A DNA stretch of 64,000 nucleotides from Flavobacteriaceae bacterium (GCA_021151665.1 JAGKWW010000006.1:1-64000); one strand, 5' to 3'; counted from the stretch's first letter, positions 33,326-42,433 are shown. Made by a program: numbers and translations. The notes: generated from the letters alone by a model not told the origin.

Positions 33326-35314
33326 ATGAAAGCGATAAAAGTATTTCTGGCGATAACGGCACTTTTGGCCGCAGCACTGCTACGGGCACAACAGCCTGAT
33401 TCGGTAAAGGTAGAGCTGCAGGAACTGGTACTGCCGGGCAAACCCAAAAGCCTGTACCTGAAACAGGCAAAACCGCTGGCCGCCATAGAGGATTACCTGC
33501 AGCAGTCCGGCAAAGTTACCATGGTAAAACGCGGTGCTTATGCGTGGGAGCCGCTCATCAACAACATGGGCAGCGAAAGGACGCTGATAACAATTGATGG
33601 CATGCACATATTTGGCGCTTGCACAGATAAGATGGACCCTATCACTTCGTACGTAGAGATATCCAACTTAAGCGAGGCAACGGTTGCTTCGGGACAGCAG
33701 GGCGGTAGTTACGGTGCAACAATAGGCGGCGCCCTCGACCTGAAACGGGCTGCCCCCGGCTACAATTCCGGCTGGAAGGCTTCGGCCAACAGCGGATACG
33801 AAACTAACGGTAACCAGTTTGTTGCAGGCGCAGCGGCAGGCTACTCATCGGAAAAGTTTTTTGCCGAGGCCACCGCTATGAAAAGGAAGGCAGACGATTA
33901 TCGCGCAGGGAACGGCACCGAAGTACGATACTCGCAGTTTGGCAAGGTCAACTTTTCCGGAACTGCGGGAGTGGCCCTGTCGCCGGGCAAAGCATTAGAG
34001 GCATCGGTTATATATGATGAGGCTGCCAACGTAGGCTACCCGGCACTTCCTATGGACGTATCGCTGGCGCGGGCCGTAATTGGCTCGCTGAAATACAAAG
34101 CAATATATACCGGCAGGATGGTAAGCTCCTGGGAAAGCAAGCTTTATTACAATGCTGTACGGCACCGCATGGATGATACCGGCCGCGATTTCGTACCTAT
34201 GCACATGGATATGCCGGGACAAACCGATACCTATGGCGGCTATTCGGCGGTGGCCGGGGCATTCAAAAAGCACAACTGCCGCGCCACGCTGAATTCGTTT
34301 TATAACCGCGCACTTGCCGACATGACGATGTACCCGGCGGCTGTTTCGGAAAACCCGATGTATATGCTTACATGGCCCGATGTGCGCACGCTTTACAACG
34401 GAATCAGCCTGGAAGATACCTATACCATTAACTGTCATTCATCTGTAAAAGCGACTGCCGGAACGGGAATGCACCGCAACGCCATTGCATCCGAATCCGG
34501 CAGGCAGAGCCTTGACATCTTTTATCCCGGGCTACCGGGTTCAAAATCGCGGATACTCAACAGCGCTTCGGTAACCTACAGCAACAGCAAATTTTTCGAT
34601 TACTCGGCCGGGTTAGGATATGGCGAGCGCGCACCATCTGTCTCCGAGGGCTATGGCTTTTACCTCTTCAACAGCTTTGACAGGTATGACTACATTGGCA
34701 ATCCTGTGCTGGGTAAAGAAAGATCGATAGAGGCCAACCTCTCTGCGGCATTACAGAAAAAGAATTGGTCGGCGCGGCTTTCGGCAGCGGGCTTCCGTAT
34801 TTCCAACTATATCATAGGACGAACTGATGCCAGCCTTCTACCAATGACGTTGGGCGCTTCGGGCGTAAAACGATATGTCCAGCTGCCCTACGCCACTATC
34901 CTGAATATTGAGGGCCAGGCGAGTGTGGCCTTATCCCCCCATTTTAATGCCGACGCCAACGCTGCCTGGGCAAGGGGCACAGACAATGACAACGGTAACC
35001 TTCCGCTAATAAGCCCTCTGCGCTACCGCACTGCGCTTACTTATAAGGTCTCGCGCTTCCGGGCCGGGGCATCGCTGTCGGGCAACGCCGCACAGTTACA
35101 TTATGCTCCGGCCTATGGGGAGGACCGCACACCCTCATACATAGTGGCAAACGTTGACTGCGGCTATTCTTTTGATATTGACCAATGCAGGGTAACCATG
35201 GCGGCAGGTATTGAAAATATAACAGATGCAAAATATTCTACTTATTCTGACTGGAACAATATTCCGCGAAAGGGCAGAAACGTTTTTTTCAATCTGGTGT
35301 GCAAAATTCGTTAA
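33326..35314 (+). CDS. TonB-dependent copper receptor, NosA/OprC type
   Basis: A 662-residue outer-membrane receptor with a signal peptide (about 1-22), a plug domain and a 22-strand-type beta barrel. The plug has MVKRGAYAWEPLINNMGSER and GMHIFGACTDKMDPITSYVE. The C-x3-M pair (C99, M103) matches the methionine-cysteine copper site known in OprC, and a barrel loop offers the cluster MHMDM (292-296). NosA of Pseudomonas is the copper-inserting outer-membrane protein needed for NosZ, so copper uptake for N2O reductase is the likely role. There is no TonB-box carboxypeptidase extension. Confidence 0.85.
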   Translation: MKAIKVFLAITALLAAALLRAQQPDSVKVELQELVLPGKPKSLYLKQAKPLAAIEDYLQQSGKVTMVKRGAYAWEPLINNMGSERTLITIDGMHIFGACTDKMDPITSYVEISNLSEATVASGQQGGSYGATIGGALDLKRAAPGYNSGWKASANSGYETNGNQFVAGAAAGYSSEKFFAEATAMKRKADDYRAGNGTEVRYSQFGKVNFSGTAGVALSPGKALEASVIYDEAANVGYPALPMDVSLARAVIGSLKYKAIYTGRMVSSWESKLYYNAVRHRMDDTGRDFVPMHMDMPGQTDTYGGYSAVAGAFKKHNCRATLNSFYNRALADMTMYPAAVSENPMYMLTWPDVRTLYNGISLEDTYTINCHSSVKATAGTGMHRNAIASESGRQSLDIFYPGLPGSKSRILNSASVTYSNSKFFDYSAGLGYGERAPSVSEGYGFYLFNSFDRYDYIGNPVLGKERSIEANLSAALQKKNWSARLSAAGFRISNYIIGRTDASLLPMTLGASGVKRYVQLPYATILNIEGQASVALSPHFNADANAAWARGTDNDNGNLPLISPLRYRTALTYKVSRFRAGASLSGNAAQLHYAPAYGEDRTPSYIVANVDCGYSFDIDQCRVTMAAGIENITDAKYSTYSDWNNIPRKGRNVFFNLVCKIR

Positions 35315-35316
35315 GC

Positions 35317-35361
35317 TATGATTGCAGTCATAATCTGAAGCATTCAGAACCAGTAGTTTTA
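35317..35361 (+). promoter_or_regulatory. RIC gene operator and -7-like element
   Basis: TATGATTGCAGTCATA at 35317-35332, spacer included, is identical to the nos operator at 22677. TAGTTTTA at 35354-35361 is one mismatch from TAnnTTTG, with the same 29.5-bp spacing. It begins two bases after the receptor stop codon. Confidence 0.75.
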
Positions 35362-35384
35362 CCATAAATTAAAACAACGAAAAA

Positions 35385-36116
35385 ATGGAAATAACACCCG
35401 AAACCACAATAGGCGAAATAGTTGCCGACGACTTCAGGACAGCGGCGCTTTTTACAACGTTAGGCATAGACTTTTGCTGTAAAGGCGACAGGACCGTGCA
35501 GCAGGTATGCGAAAAAAAAGCTATCGAACCTTCGGTAATACTGTCGCAGGTTAAACAGGTAGTATCTGCTTCCGGCGGAACCTCTGCCGATTTCAGGACG
35601 TGGCCCGAAGATATGCTGGCCGATTACATCATCAGAAAGCACCATACCTATGTAGAAGAGAAAATACCGATCATTCTGCAATATCTTAACAAACTATGCC
35701 GTGTGCATGGGGAGCGGCACCCTGAATTATTCGAAATAAACATGCTGTTCATCGGGTCTGCGGGCGATCTTGCATCACATATGAAAAAGGAAGAACTCGT
35801 GCTCTTCCCCTTCGTCCGAAAAATGGTGAAAGCCCGCGAAGCAGCGACTGTTCCCGGGATTCCGCATTTCAATACTGTGCTTAACCCTGTGGAAATGATG
35901 AAAGAAGAACATACCGCAGAAGGGGAACGATTTGAGCATATTGCGCGGCTTACAAATAACTATACACCTCCTGCCGATGCCTGTAGTACGTATAAGGTAA
36001 CTTTTGCCATGCTGAAAGAATTTGAGGAAGATCTTCATACCCATATCCATCTTGAAAATAACATCTTATTTCCGAGGGCAATCGCATTGGAAAAGGAGCT
36101 CCGGGTGATCTCTTAA
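35385..36116 (+). CDS. ric: RIC family iron-sulfur cluster repair di-iron protein
   Basis: A 243-residue YtfE/ScdA-type protein. An N-terminal DUF542 domain (TTIGEIVADDFRTAALFTTLGIDFCCKGDRTV, with its Cys pair) is followed by a hemerythrin domain with di-iron ligands (HHTYVEEKI, HGERHPELF, HMKKEELVLFP, EEHTAEGERF, HTHIHLENNILFPR). These proteins repair clusters damaged by NO or oxidative stress. Control by the nos operator ties it to nitrosative conditions. A terminator at 36161 ends the unit. Confidence 0.95.
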   Translation: MEITPETTIGEIVADDFRTAALFTTLGIDFCCKGDRTVQQVCEKKAIEPSVILSQVKQVVSASGGTSADFRTWPEDMLADYIIRKHHTYVEEKIPIILQYLNKLCRVHGERHPELFEINMLFIGSAGDLASHMKKEELVLFPFVRKMVKAREAATVPGIPHFNTVLNPVEMMKEEHTAEGERFEHIARLTNNYTPPADACSTYKVTFAMLKEFEEDLHTHIHLENNILFPRAIALEKELRVIS

Positions 36117-36160
36117 TGATTTTACAAAAGCCTGCAGGCCTGTAGCACTGCAACATCAGG

Positions 36161-36202
36161 AAAGCCAGTTAAATTACTGAAAACAGTATTTAGCTGGTTT
36201 TT
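36161..36202 (+). terminator. Rho-independent terminator of the RIC gene
   Basis: An imperfect 19-base stem: 36161-36179 (AAAGCCAGTTAAATTACTG) pairs with 36184-36202 around AAAA, followed by a T-rich tract. Confidence 0.7.
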
Positions 36203-36490
36203 ATTTTATCTGTTCGCTGACTGGCAACCCAAATAAGTTAGCTATAGGAGCCCAAGGAATATCAGTTTAAGAACTCCCCGGTGGCTAATCCGGGCATTAC
36301 TTACCGACCCTTTATTGCACCGATAAGTTCGCCTGCACTTTCTTTCTCCTAAAGTTATCATAAAGAAAGAAATGCCCTGCAAAGGAATTGGTAACTTTAA
36401 AAAACTAATCTGCCAATACTGCACGCAGATTACGGAGGGGTTCCCTCATTACATCCCTTTCAGATTCAACTATCATTAAATAAAAAACCT
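36203..36490. other. intergenic region, about 290 bp
   Basis: It holds the presumed promoter of the SDR gene. I see no coding frame with family character, no operator of the types found elsewhere in the window and no structured RNA. Confidence 0.4.
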
Positions 36491-37246
36491 ATGGAGAAAT
36501 TATTTGATTTTCTTCCTCAGACTGTTGCCGGTAAGTCAATACTGGTTACAGGAGGAACGACGGGCATTGGGCGGGCAACTGCTATTTTACTGGCATCGCA
36601 GGGCGCAAATGTGATGACGTTTGGCACCGATGAGCAGCATCTGGCTGAAGCGCTCGAAGACATCCGGAAAACGGCCGGCGGAACGGTACACGGTTTTATA
36701 GCCGATGTATCTCAAAAAGAAGGTGTCGAAAAAGTCTTCGCCGAAGTAGAAGCTTACTTTGGTGTTCTCGATATACTGATCAATAACGCTGCGCTGCCCT
36801 TTGGGAGTGTTACCGATGGCGGTTATGACGACTGGAAGCACCTTATAGACACCAACCTTACCGGCTATATTGCGTGCACTGGCGAAGCCGTGAGGCGGAT
36901 GAAAGAAGAAGGCAAAGGCCACATTGTAAATATCGGGTCGATGAGTGCCGATGTTCGCGAAGAAACGAGCTCGGTGTATGTGGCCGCCAAATCGGCCATA
37001 CAGGGTTTTAGCGCATCGCTTCGAAAGCAGGTAAATCCTGATGGCATCAAGATAAGCCTGATAGAACCCGGAGCGGTAGATACCGACATGCAGGCAGAAA
37101 GCAGCGAAAAGAAAAAACAGAACGTAGAAAACCTTGAAATGCTTACCGCAGATGATATTGCCGCAGCAGTACTTTACTGCCTGATGCAGCCCGAGCGCTG
37201 TGACGTGGTAGAACTTAAGATAAGGCCACACCTGCAGCTTATTTAG
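36491..37246 (+). CDS. short-chain dehydrogenase/reductase
   Basis: A 251-residue cytoplasmic NAD(P)-dependent oxidoreductase of the classical SDR type. It has the cofactor motif TGGTTGIGRA (about 20-29), the NNAA motif (about 98-101), and the catalytic Ser (SMSAD), Tyr and Lys in YVAAK (about 163-167), followed by PGAVDTDM. The substrate cannot be inferred. The next gene begins 18 bp downstream, and the pair probably works together on a sugar or related substrate, which is inference. Confidence 0.92.
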   Translation: MEKLFDFLPQTVAGKSILVTGGTTGIGRATAILLASQGANVMTFGTDEQHLAEALEDIRKTAGGTVHGFIADVSQKEGVEKVFAEVEAYFGVLDILINNAALPFGSVTDGGYDDWKHLIDTNLTGYIACTGEAVRRMKEEGKGHIVNIGSMSADVREETSSVYVAAKSAIQGFSASLRKQVNPDGIKISLIEPGAVDTDMQAESSEKKKQNVENLEMLTADDIAAAVLYCLMQPERCDVVELKIRPHLQLI

Positions 37247-37264
37247 TAACCAATTGAAACACCT

Positions 37265-39481
37265 ATGGAACCGATTTCAGCATGGACAGCAACATCACAA
37301 TACCGCCTGGAAAAAGGCAAAGAGCTCAAAGAGCTTTCGCTTAAAGATTATAAGCTGACGATCATTGCATCGGAGTTTTGCCTGTGGATAGTAGCCAGGT
37401 GGCCCCGCGGAGGCGCCGTTTCTTTCAGGGCTGCCTTTGCTGCCAACGACAACCTGGAGATTAAGAACATAGAAGGCGACAACCCTGTAGACATCGTATT
37501 AGAGGGCGCCACGGTAATCATTAAAGTCCGTATCAGCCTGCCCGACGAAGAAAAGCCGATATTTTGCTACCACACCACTATTACGCCGAAATTTGATATG
37601 CTTATCCCCTACTGGCCGCGCGATATTATGCCGGTGAACAAGGGCCTTGATACACAGGCGACCAAGGGTAAAGTTCATGCCAGCCAGGTGGGAGCCCGTT
37701 CGGGCCTGCTTTTCTTCAGTTACGAAAAACCAAAAACGGGTTCTGTTTTCTATTTCCAGGACCTTACATCACTTAATAAATACTGCGAAACTACCGAGAC
37801 TTCAGCCGGAGACCTTGTGGGCGGTGTCTGGCCCGAAATGGGGATGAAGCTACCCGTTACCAGTGTAGAAAAGCCATTGAAGGCTAACGAAGAGTACACG
37901 ATTTGCGATGCGTACGTATTGCTGAGCGACGAAATTCCGGCAGACAATTACCAGATGTCGCAGCAGTTCATCAATTCGCTGGCAGACATTTACATGTTGT
38001 TGCCTAAGCCAGGCACCGAGTACCACGACTGGCCTGACATTTTGCACAAAGGCCTTAATGACCTGGAAAACCATAAAGGCTGCTGGCAATTTGCGGATGG
38101 GCGCTCGTACCTCAACGCTTACGTGAGCGATTATAAAACACCACCCGAAAGCATGGTGCAGCTGGCAGTTTTGCTGCCGCTGCTCGATTATGACCGTTGG
38201 AGCGGTGAAGACCATAGCCCGGTCATAGAAACCTTGCATAACGGACTGGAGAACTTTTTTGATGAGCAGCTTGGTACAGTGGTACGTTGGCTGCCTGCCA
38301 TGGAGAAGGACCTTGACTGGAGCGAAGAACAGAAACGCCCCGACGTTATGGACTCGTGGTACCTGCACCACCCGCTTCTGAACCTGTCAAGATTGGCAGC
38401 TGACGGCGACAAAACAGCCAAAAAGCTGCTTCTGGATTCTGTAGATTATGTAATAAAGGTAGCGCACCATTTTGATTATGATTGGCCGGTTTTCTATAAG
38501 ATGCCCACGCTCGAAGTAATTAAGGCAGAAACCGCCGAAGGGCAGGGTGGCGAAAAGGACGTACCAGGTGCGTATGCCCACCTGATGATACAGGTATGGC
38601 AGCTTACGGGAGATCAAAAGTACTTTGATGAAGCTGTGGCAGCGGCACGAAAGCTTGACGGGCTAAGCTTTGACATTTTTTACCAGGCGAATAACACAGC
38701 CTTCTCGGCGGGGGCATTGCTCAGGCTCTATAAAGAAACCAAAGATGAATTGTTCCTCAACCTGAGTTATCTGTGTATCGCCTCGATACTTAAGAATGTA
38801 CAGCTTTGGGATTGCAATTATGGCAATGCAAAACATTTCCCTACCTACTTTGCCGTATTCCCATTGAAGGACGCGCCCTATACTGCCGCTTACGAAGAGC
38901 AGGAAGTTTTTGCCGGTATTCACACCTTTTTAAACGAAGCAGATGATGTTCCCGAAGTATTGCCTTCTATAAGAATGCTCCTTGCCGAATTTATAAAGCA
39001 CATCATTAACCGGGTTTCCTATTACTATCCCCCCCGCCTGCCGCGTGAAGTGCTGGCCGAGCGCAAAGACATAAAGATGGGAGAAATTGACCCTAACTTA
39101 TGGATAGCGCTTGAAGACCTGCAGGACGGCTGGAACCGCAACGGGCAGGTGGGCCAGGAAGTGTACGGCGCGGGTATTGCCTTTGGCATTGTGCCCCGCC
39201 AGTACCATAAATTGAATGATGCCGGGTTTATGATCTTTACGGAATATCCGGCTACCAATTTTAAAAAGAGAGGAAATACGCTCAGTTTCTTTACACGGGG
39301 CGATGCGCGGCTCACTTTCCGGTTAGCTGTCGTTGCGCTGAAAGATAAAAAGCTGCCTGATATGAAAGTAACGAATCGAGATGGCAAAAATGACGAGCCT
39401 TTCTCACGATCGGCGGAAAAGGCCGGGTATGCCGAGTACACAATAAACGGTAACAGCAACATCAGGATTGAATGGTCGTAA
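37265..39481 (+). CDS. large cytoplasmic protein with alpha/alpha-toroid-like region
   Basis: A 738-residue protein without signal peptide or membrane segment. Residues 1-230 are beta-rich. Residues about 235-620 are a run of paired helices typical of six-hairpin (alpha/alpha toroid) glycosidase or lyase folds, for example YAHLMIQVWQLTGDQKYFDEAVAAARKL and SAGALLRLYKETKDELFLNL. A beta-rich C-terminal domain follows. I do not recognise a named family and cannot point to catalytic acids with confidence. It is the second gene of an operon with the SDR and ends at a strong terminator. Confidence 0.7.
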   Translation: MEPISAWTATSQYRLEKGKELKELSLKDYKLTIIASEFCLWIVARWPRGGAVSFRAAFAANDNLEIKNIEGDNPVDIVLEGATVIIKVRISLPDEEKPIFCYHTTITPKFDMLIPYWPRDIMPVNKGLDTQATKGKVHASQVGARSGLLFFSYEKPKTGSVFYFQDLTSLNKYCETTETSAGDLVGGVWPEMGMKLPVTSVEKPLKANEEYTICDAYVLLSDEIPADNYQMSQQFINSLADIYMLLPKPGTEYHDWPDILHKGLNDLENHKGCWQFADGRSYLNAYVSDYKTPPESMVQLAVLLPLLDYDRWSGEDHSPVIETLHNGLENFFDEQLGTVVRWLPAMEKDLDWSEEQKRPDVMDSWYLHHPLLNLSRLAADGDKTAKKLLLDSVDYVIKVAHHFDYDWPVFYKMPTLEVIKAETAEGQGGEKDVPGAYAHLMIQVWQLTGDQKYFDEAVAAARKLDGLSFDIFYQANNTAFSAGALLRLYKETKDELFLNLSYLCIASILKNVQLWDCNYGNAKHFPTYFAVFPLKDAPYTAAYEEQEVFAGIHTFLNEADDVPEVLPSIRMLLAEFIKHIINRVSYYYPPRLPREVLAERKDIKMGEIDPNLWIALEDLQDGWNRNGQVGQEVYGAGIAFGIVPRQYHKLNDAGFMIFTEYPATNFKKRGNTLSFFTRGDARLTFRLAVVALKDKKLPDMKVTNRDGKNDEPFSRSAEKAGYAEYTINGNSNIRIEWS

Positions 39482-39494
39482 TACTAAAAATTAC

Positions 39495-39525
39495 AATCCC
39501 CGGATCACTCCGGGGATTATTTTTT
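39495..39525 (+). terminator. Rho-independent terminator
   Basis: AATCCCCGG at 39495-39503 pairs with CCGGGGATT at 39510-39518 across a six-base loop, then ATTTTTT. It ends the SDR/toroid operon. Confidence 0.92.
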
Positions 39526-39590
39526 ATGGTCATTCATAACAGACCATATTTAAAACAGACTCGTACCGCCTCATCCAATTCTGTCATCTG

Positions 39591-39950
39591 CTATACCGTT
39601 CGCTCACCTGTCCTTCTTTGAGACAATACTATCACGACCATCTCAAAAAGCGCAATGCCTACATAGAGGATATAAGTTTCTCCCGCAAAGCCCAGAAGCC
39701 AGGGAGAGGCCCCAAGCAAAACTGCTGAAAGTATATCGAACACCAGGTGAACCGGCATCGGGATTAGCTTTATAAGGCCAAGCTCATATCGGGTGAGCAG
39801 TGCCAGCAGTATGGTAAATGCCCCCAGTACTAATAGAATCATACCTTTCGGGTCTGAAGTATCGAAATTCAGAAAGAATGGCAGCAGCACCAGCAGCAGC
39901 CCGGTAGCATAATCAAGGGAGCCATGTATTTTGGTAGAGATAGGTTTCAT
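39591..39950 (-). CDS. SPW-repeat-like small membrane protein
   Basis: A 119-residue protein with four hydrophobic helices (about 12-30, 36-55, 62-80 and 88-107). The segments ATGLLLVLLPFFLNF and LLGASPWLLGF resemble the two halves of SPW-type proteins, where a Pro-Trp pair follows a helix. The role is unknown. It is monocistronic and separated from the upstream dehydrogenase operon by a terminator at 40019. Confidence 0.65.
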   Translation of the reverse strand: MKPISTKIHGSLDYATGLLLVLLPFFLNFDTSDPKGMILLVLGAFTILLALLTRYELGLIKLIPMPVHLVFDILSAVLLGASPWLLGFAGETYILYVGIALFEMVVIVLSQRRTGERTV

Positions 39951-40012
39951 GCTGTAATGTTTGTTAGTGAAAATTGGAATCTTTGGTGCCTCGCCCGTAA
40001 ATCTTTTAAGGG

Positions 40013-40036
40013 AAAAAAGGCAGCCCTAAAGCTGCC
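40013..40036 (-). terminator. Rho-independent terminator
   Basis: GGCAGC at 40019-40024 pairs with GCTGCC at 40031-40036. On the minus strand the hairpin is followed by a T-run (40018-40013), ending the transcript of the 40064-42348 genes. Confidence 0.8.
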
Positions 40037-40063
40037 CATCCAATCACGAGTATATGTAAGAAT

Positions 40064-40600
40064 TTAGTAAGTTGCTTTCTTCTTCTTTTTCTTTTGATAT
40101 AAAAATGCAATAGCCAACCCGGTCACAATAGCGCCGACGGCCACCTTTGCCACAAATTTTTTCCGGTTATATTTCCATTCTGCGGCGAGCCCCAATTCAT
40201 CATAAAGGTTGGGAATATGCCCATGGGCAAGGTCAGTCACAATACCCTCTACCACACCAACCCTGTCGGCGAGCATCAGCGGAAGCCAGCGCCCATAGCT
40301 GGATTCACTATACTTGTAGGCTACCCTGCGGATAGCGCCGCTTACGCCCGAGGGAGGAACCGGAGAACCGTAAACTGCCGTCAGGTTGGGCCGCTCTACC
40401 GATTTAAGTATTTCGGATGTCTGCGCCTGCTGCGGCGGCCTTTGCCATACATATCCTTCCTGCTCTTCGTCAGTGCGCTTCTTTATAGGGTAGGTAGGGT
40501 CATTATCCTTGTTGATATCTACCCCCCACCCGATTATTTTTGTCAGGTCTGCTTTACCCGGCCGGGTAAAGTCAGACGGCTTGGTTTCATCTGTTATCAT
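40064..40600 (-). CDS. hypothetical protein with C-terminal membrane anchor
   Basis: A 178-residue protein. It has a long polar, Pro-rich N-terminal half, an amphipathic middle (RRVAYKYSESSYGRWLPLMLADRVGVVEGIV), and a single C-terminal hydrophobic segment (VAVGAIVTGLAIAFLY) followed by a Lys-rich tail, as in a tail-anchored protein. I do not recognise the family. It starts 10 bp after the alcohol dehydrogenase gene, so it is the last gene of that operon. Confidence 0.65.
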   Translation of the reverse strand: MITDETKPSDFTRPGKADLTKIIGWGVDINKDNDPTYPIKKRTDEEQEGYVWQRPPQQAQTSEILKSVERPNLTAVYGSPVPPSGVSGAIRRVAYKYSESSYGRWLPLMLADRVGVVEGIVTDLAHGHIPNLYDELGLAAEWKYNRKKFVAKVAVGAIVTGLAIAFLYQKKKKKKATY

Positions 40601-40610
40601 AGCGTTATCT

Positions 40611-41759
40611 TTATATTGATGGCGGTATCAGTACCGTTTTTATGCAGTTATCCAGTTTCGAGGAAAAAATATGATACGCCTCCCCCACTTCTTCCAGCGG
40701 GATGCGGTGCGTGATGATCTCTTTCGGGTTCAGGATGCCGTTTTTTACGTGCTCTATCAGCCGTGGCAAAACCCTTTTTACAGATGCCTGGTTTGCCCTG
40801 ATGGTAATACCTTTGTTTACCACATTCCCGATAGGCACAAGCGCATCTATAGGGCCATACACGCCCACTATAGAAACTATTCCGCCTTTTTTTACCGAAT
40901 TGATAGCCCAGTGCAGCGCGGTCGTGGAACCGCCCTGAAGCATCAGCTTACGGCCCATTATCGTGTTAGACAGATTGCCCGAAGCCTCGCATCCTACAGC
41001 ATCGATACATACGTCGGCACCCAGTGAATCGGTCATCGTCTTGATAAATACTACCGGATCGTTTATGAAGTCAAAGTTGTACACCTCGCACTGCGCAAAC
41101 TTTTCTGCAAACTCCAGCCTGTAGTCCAGCCTGTCGATCAGGATTACACGGCCGGCGCCGAAAAGCCACGCACATTTGGCCGCCATAATGCCAATAGGCC
41201 CAGCACCAAAAACTACCACGGTATCGCCGGGCTGTATGCCGCCCATCTCTGCCGCCTGATAGCCCGTGGGCACCACATCGGTAAGCAGGACCGCATCATC
41301 GGGATCCATCCATTCGGGGATTACAGTTGGCCCGACATCGGCATAAGGTACACGCACATATTCTGCCTGGCCGCCGTCATATCCGCCTGCGGTGTGCGAA
41401 TAGCCGAAGATGCCCCCCACGGCAGTTGCCTCAGGATTGCTCTCATGGCAGTTGCCGTAAAGTTCCTGCTTGCAAAAGGCACACTTGCCACAGGAGATGT
41501 TGAACGGCACCATTACCCTGTCGCCTACCTTTACATTCTGAACATCGGTGCCTACCTCTACAATTTCGCCGATAAACTCGTGGCCGAAGGTAGTACCTAC
41601 GCGCGTATCGGGCACCAGCCCGTGGTACAGGTGCAGGTCTGACCCGCAAATGCACGACCGGAGCACTTTTACAATGGCATCCTGCGGATGCTCTATTTCG
41701 GGATATGGCTTGTGGGCGGCACGCACCCTGTAAGGCCCCCTGTAATTCATTGCTAACAT
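40611..41759 (-). CDS. zinc-dependent alcohol/formaldehyde dehydrogenase-like enzyme
   Basis: A 382-residue medium-chain dehydrogenase. Catalytic zinc ligands are in CICGSD and GHEF. The structural zinc site is CGKCAFCKQELYGNC (four Cys). The FDH-like motif LTDVVPTGY and the Rossmann motif VFGAGPIGIMAA follow. The layout resembles glutathione-independent formaldehyde dehydrogenases, so aldehyde or alcohol oxidation with NAD is expected. It begins 22 bp after an AraC regulator gene and both should share the promoter at 42434-42461. Confidence 0.9.
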   Translation of the reverse strand: MLAMNYRGPYRVRAAHKPYPEIEHPQDAIVKVLRSCICGSDLHLYHGLVPDTRVGTTFGHEFIGEIVEVGTDVQNVKVGDRVMVPFNISCGKCAFCKQELYGNCHESNPEATAVGGIFGYSHTAGGYDGGQAEYVRVPYADVGPTVIPEWMDPDDAVLLTDVVPTGYQAAEMGGIQPGDTVVVFGAGPIGIMAAKCAWLFGAGRVILIDRLDYRLEFAEKFAQCEVYNFDFINDPVVFIKTMTDSLGADVCIDAVGCEASGNLSNTIMGRKLMLQGGSTTALHWAINSVKKGGIVSIVGVYGPIDALVPIGNVVNKGITIRANQASVKRVLPRLIEHVKNGILNPKEIITHRIPLEEVGEAYHIFSSKLDNCIKTVLIPPSI

Positions 41760-41781
41760 ATATCTTGATTTTGAGTTTAAC

Positions 41782-42348
41782 TTAGGCTGCCTTTGTCATG
41801 GCAGGCTTTCTTCTGCGCATGCAGAGCTTTTGAAAGGCACTCGGCGTAAAGCCCGTTATTTTCTTGAACTGGTTAGAAAGGTGTGCCACGCTGCTGTAAT
41901 TGAGCCTGTAAGATATCTCTGTAAGCGACACATTCTCGGTAATCAGCAGCTGCTTGGCCAGTTCGATTTTATAAAGGATGATAAAGCTCTCAATAGTCAT
42001 GTGGCATACCTCTGAAAAGGCCTGTGACACGGTACGGTAATTTTCACCCAGCTTTTCCGAAATATAAGATGATATTTTTACCAGTGGCGCTGCCTTGTCA
42101 TAGGTGATGACCGTCATAATGATTTGCTTTACCTGCTGGGCCAGGACGGCTTTGCGGTTGTCTATGATATCTATGCCGTAGGCAGAAAGCTCATTGCGAA
42201 GCGCATGATACTGCTCCAGCGGCACGGGGCTGTTTAGGGTGGCGCTTCCCATTCCGGTAACGGTACAGTCCAGATTGTATTTGTTGAGTTTTTCGGTGAG
42301 CAGCGTCCTGCAGGCTGCTTCGAGGTTGTATTTAAAAAAGATGTTCAT
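41782..42348 (-). CDS. AraC-family regulator of the dehydrogenase operon
   Basis: A 188-residue regulator from the ATG at 42348; the longer frame to 42432 reaches into the promoter region. The N-terminal 75 residues form a small domain (MNIFFKYNLEAACRTLLTEKLNKY). The C-terminal AraC double HTH includes VSLTEISYRLNYSSVAHLSNQFKKITGFTPS. The short N-terminal domain suggests no large sugar-binding barrel. It leads the operon with the alcohol dehydrogenase and the tail-anchored protein, and shares its promoter element with the atypical receiver gene. Confidence 0.87.
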   Translation of the reverse strand: MNIFFKYNLEAACRTLLTEKLNKYNLDCTVTGMGSATLNSPVPLEQYHALRNELSAYGIDIIDNRKAVLAQQVKQIIMTVITYDKAAPLVKISSYISEKLGENYRTVSQAFSEVCHMTIESFIILYKIELAKQLLITENVSLTEISYRLNYSSVAHLSNQFKKITGFTPSAFQKLCMRRRKPAMTKAA

Positions 42349-42433
42349 AAGAATTACATTTAAAATGTTGATGTTGACGTAACTATAAATCAGCGCGGCG
42401 CGATGCCGGTTTACGCGGTTATGAATAACCAAA

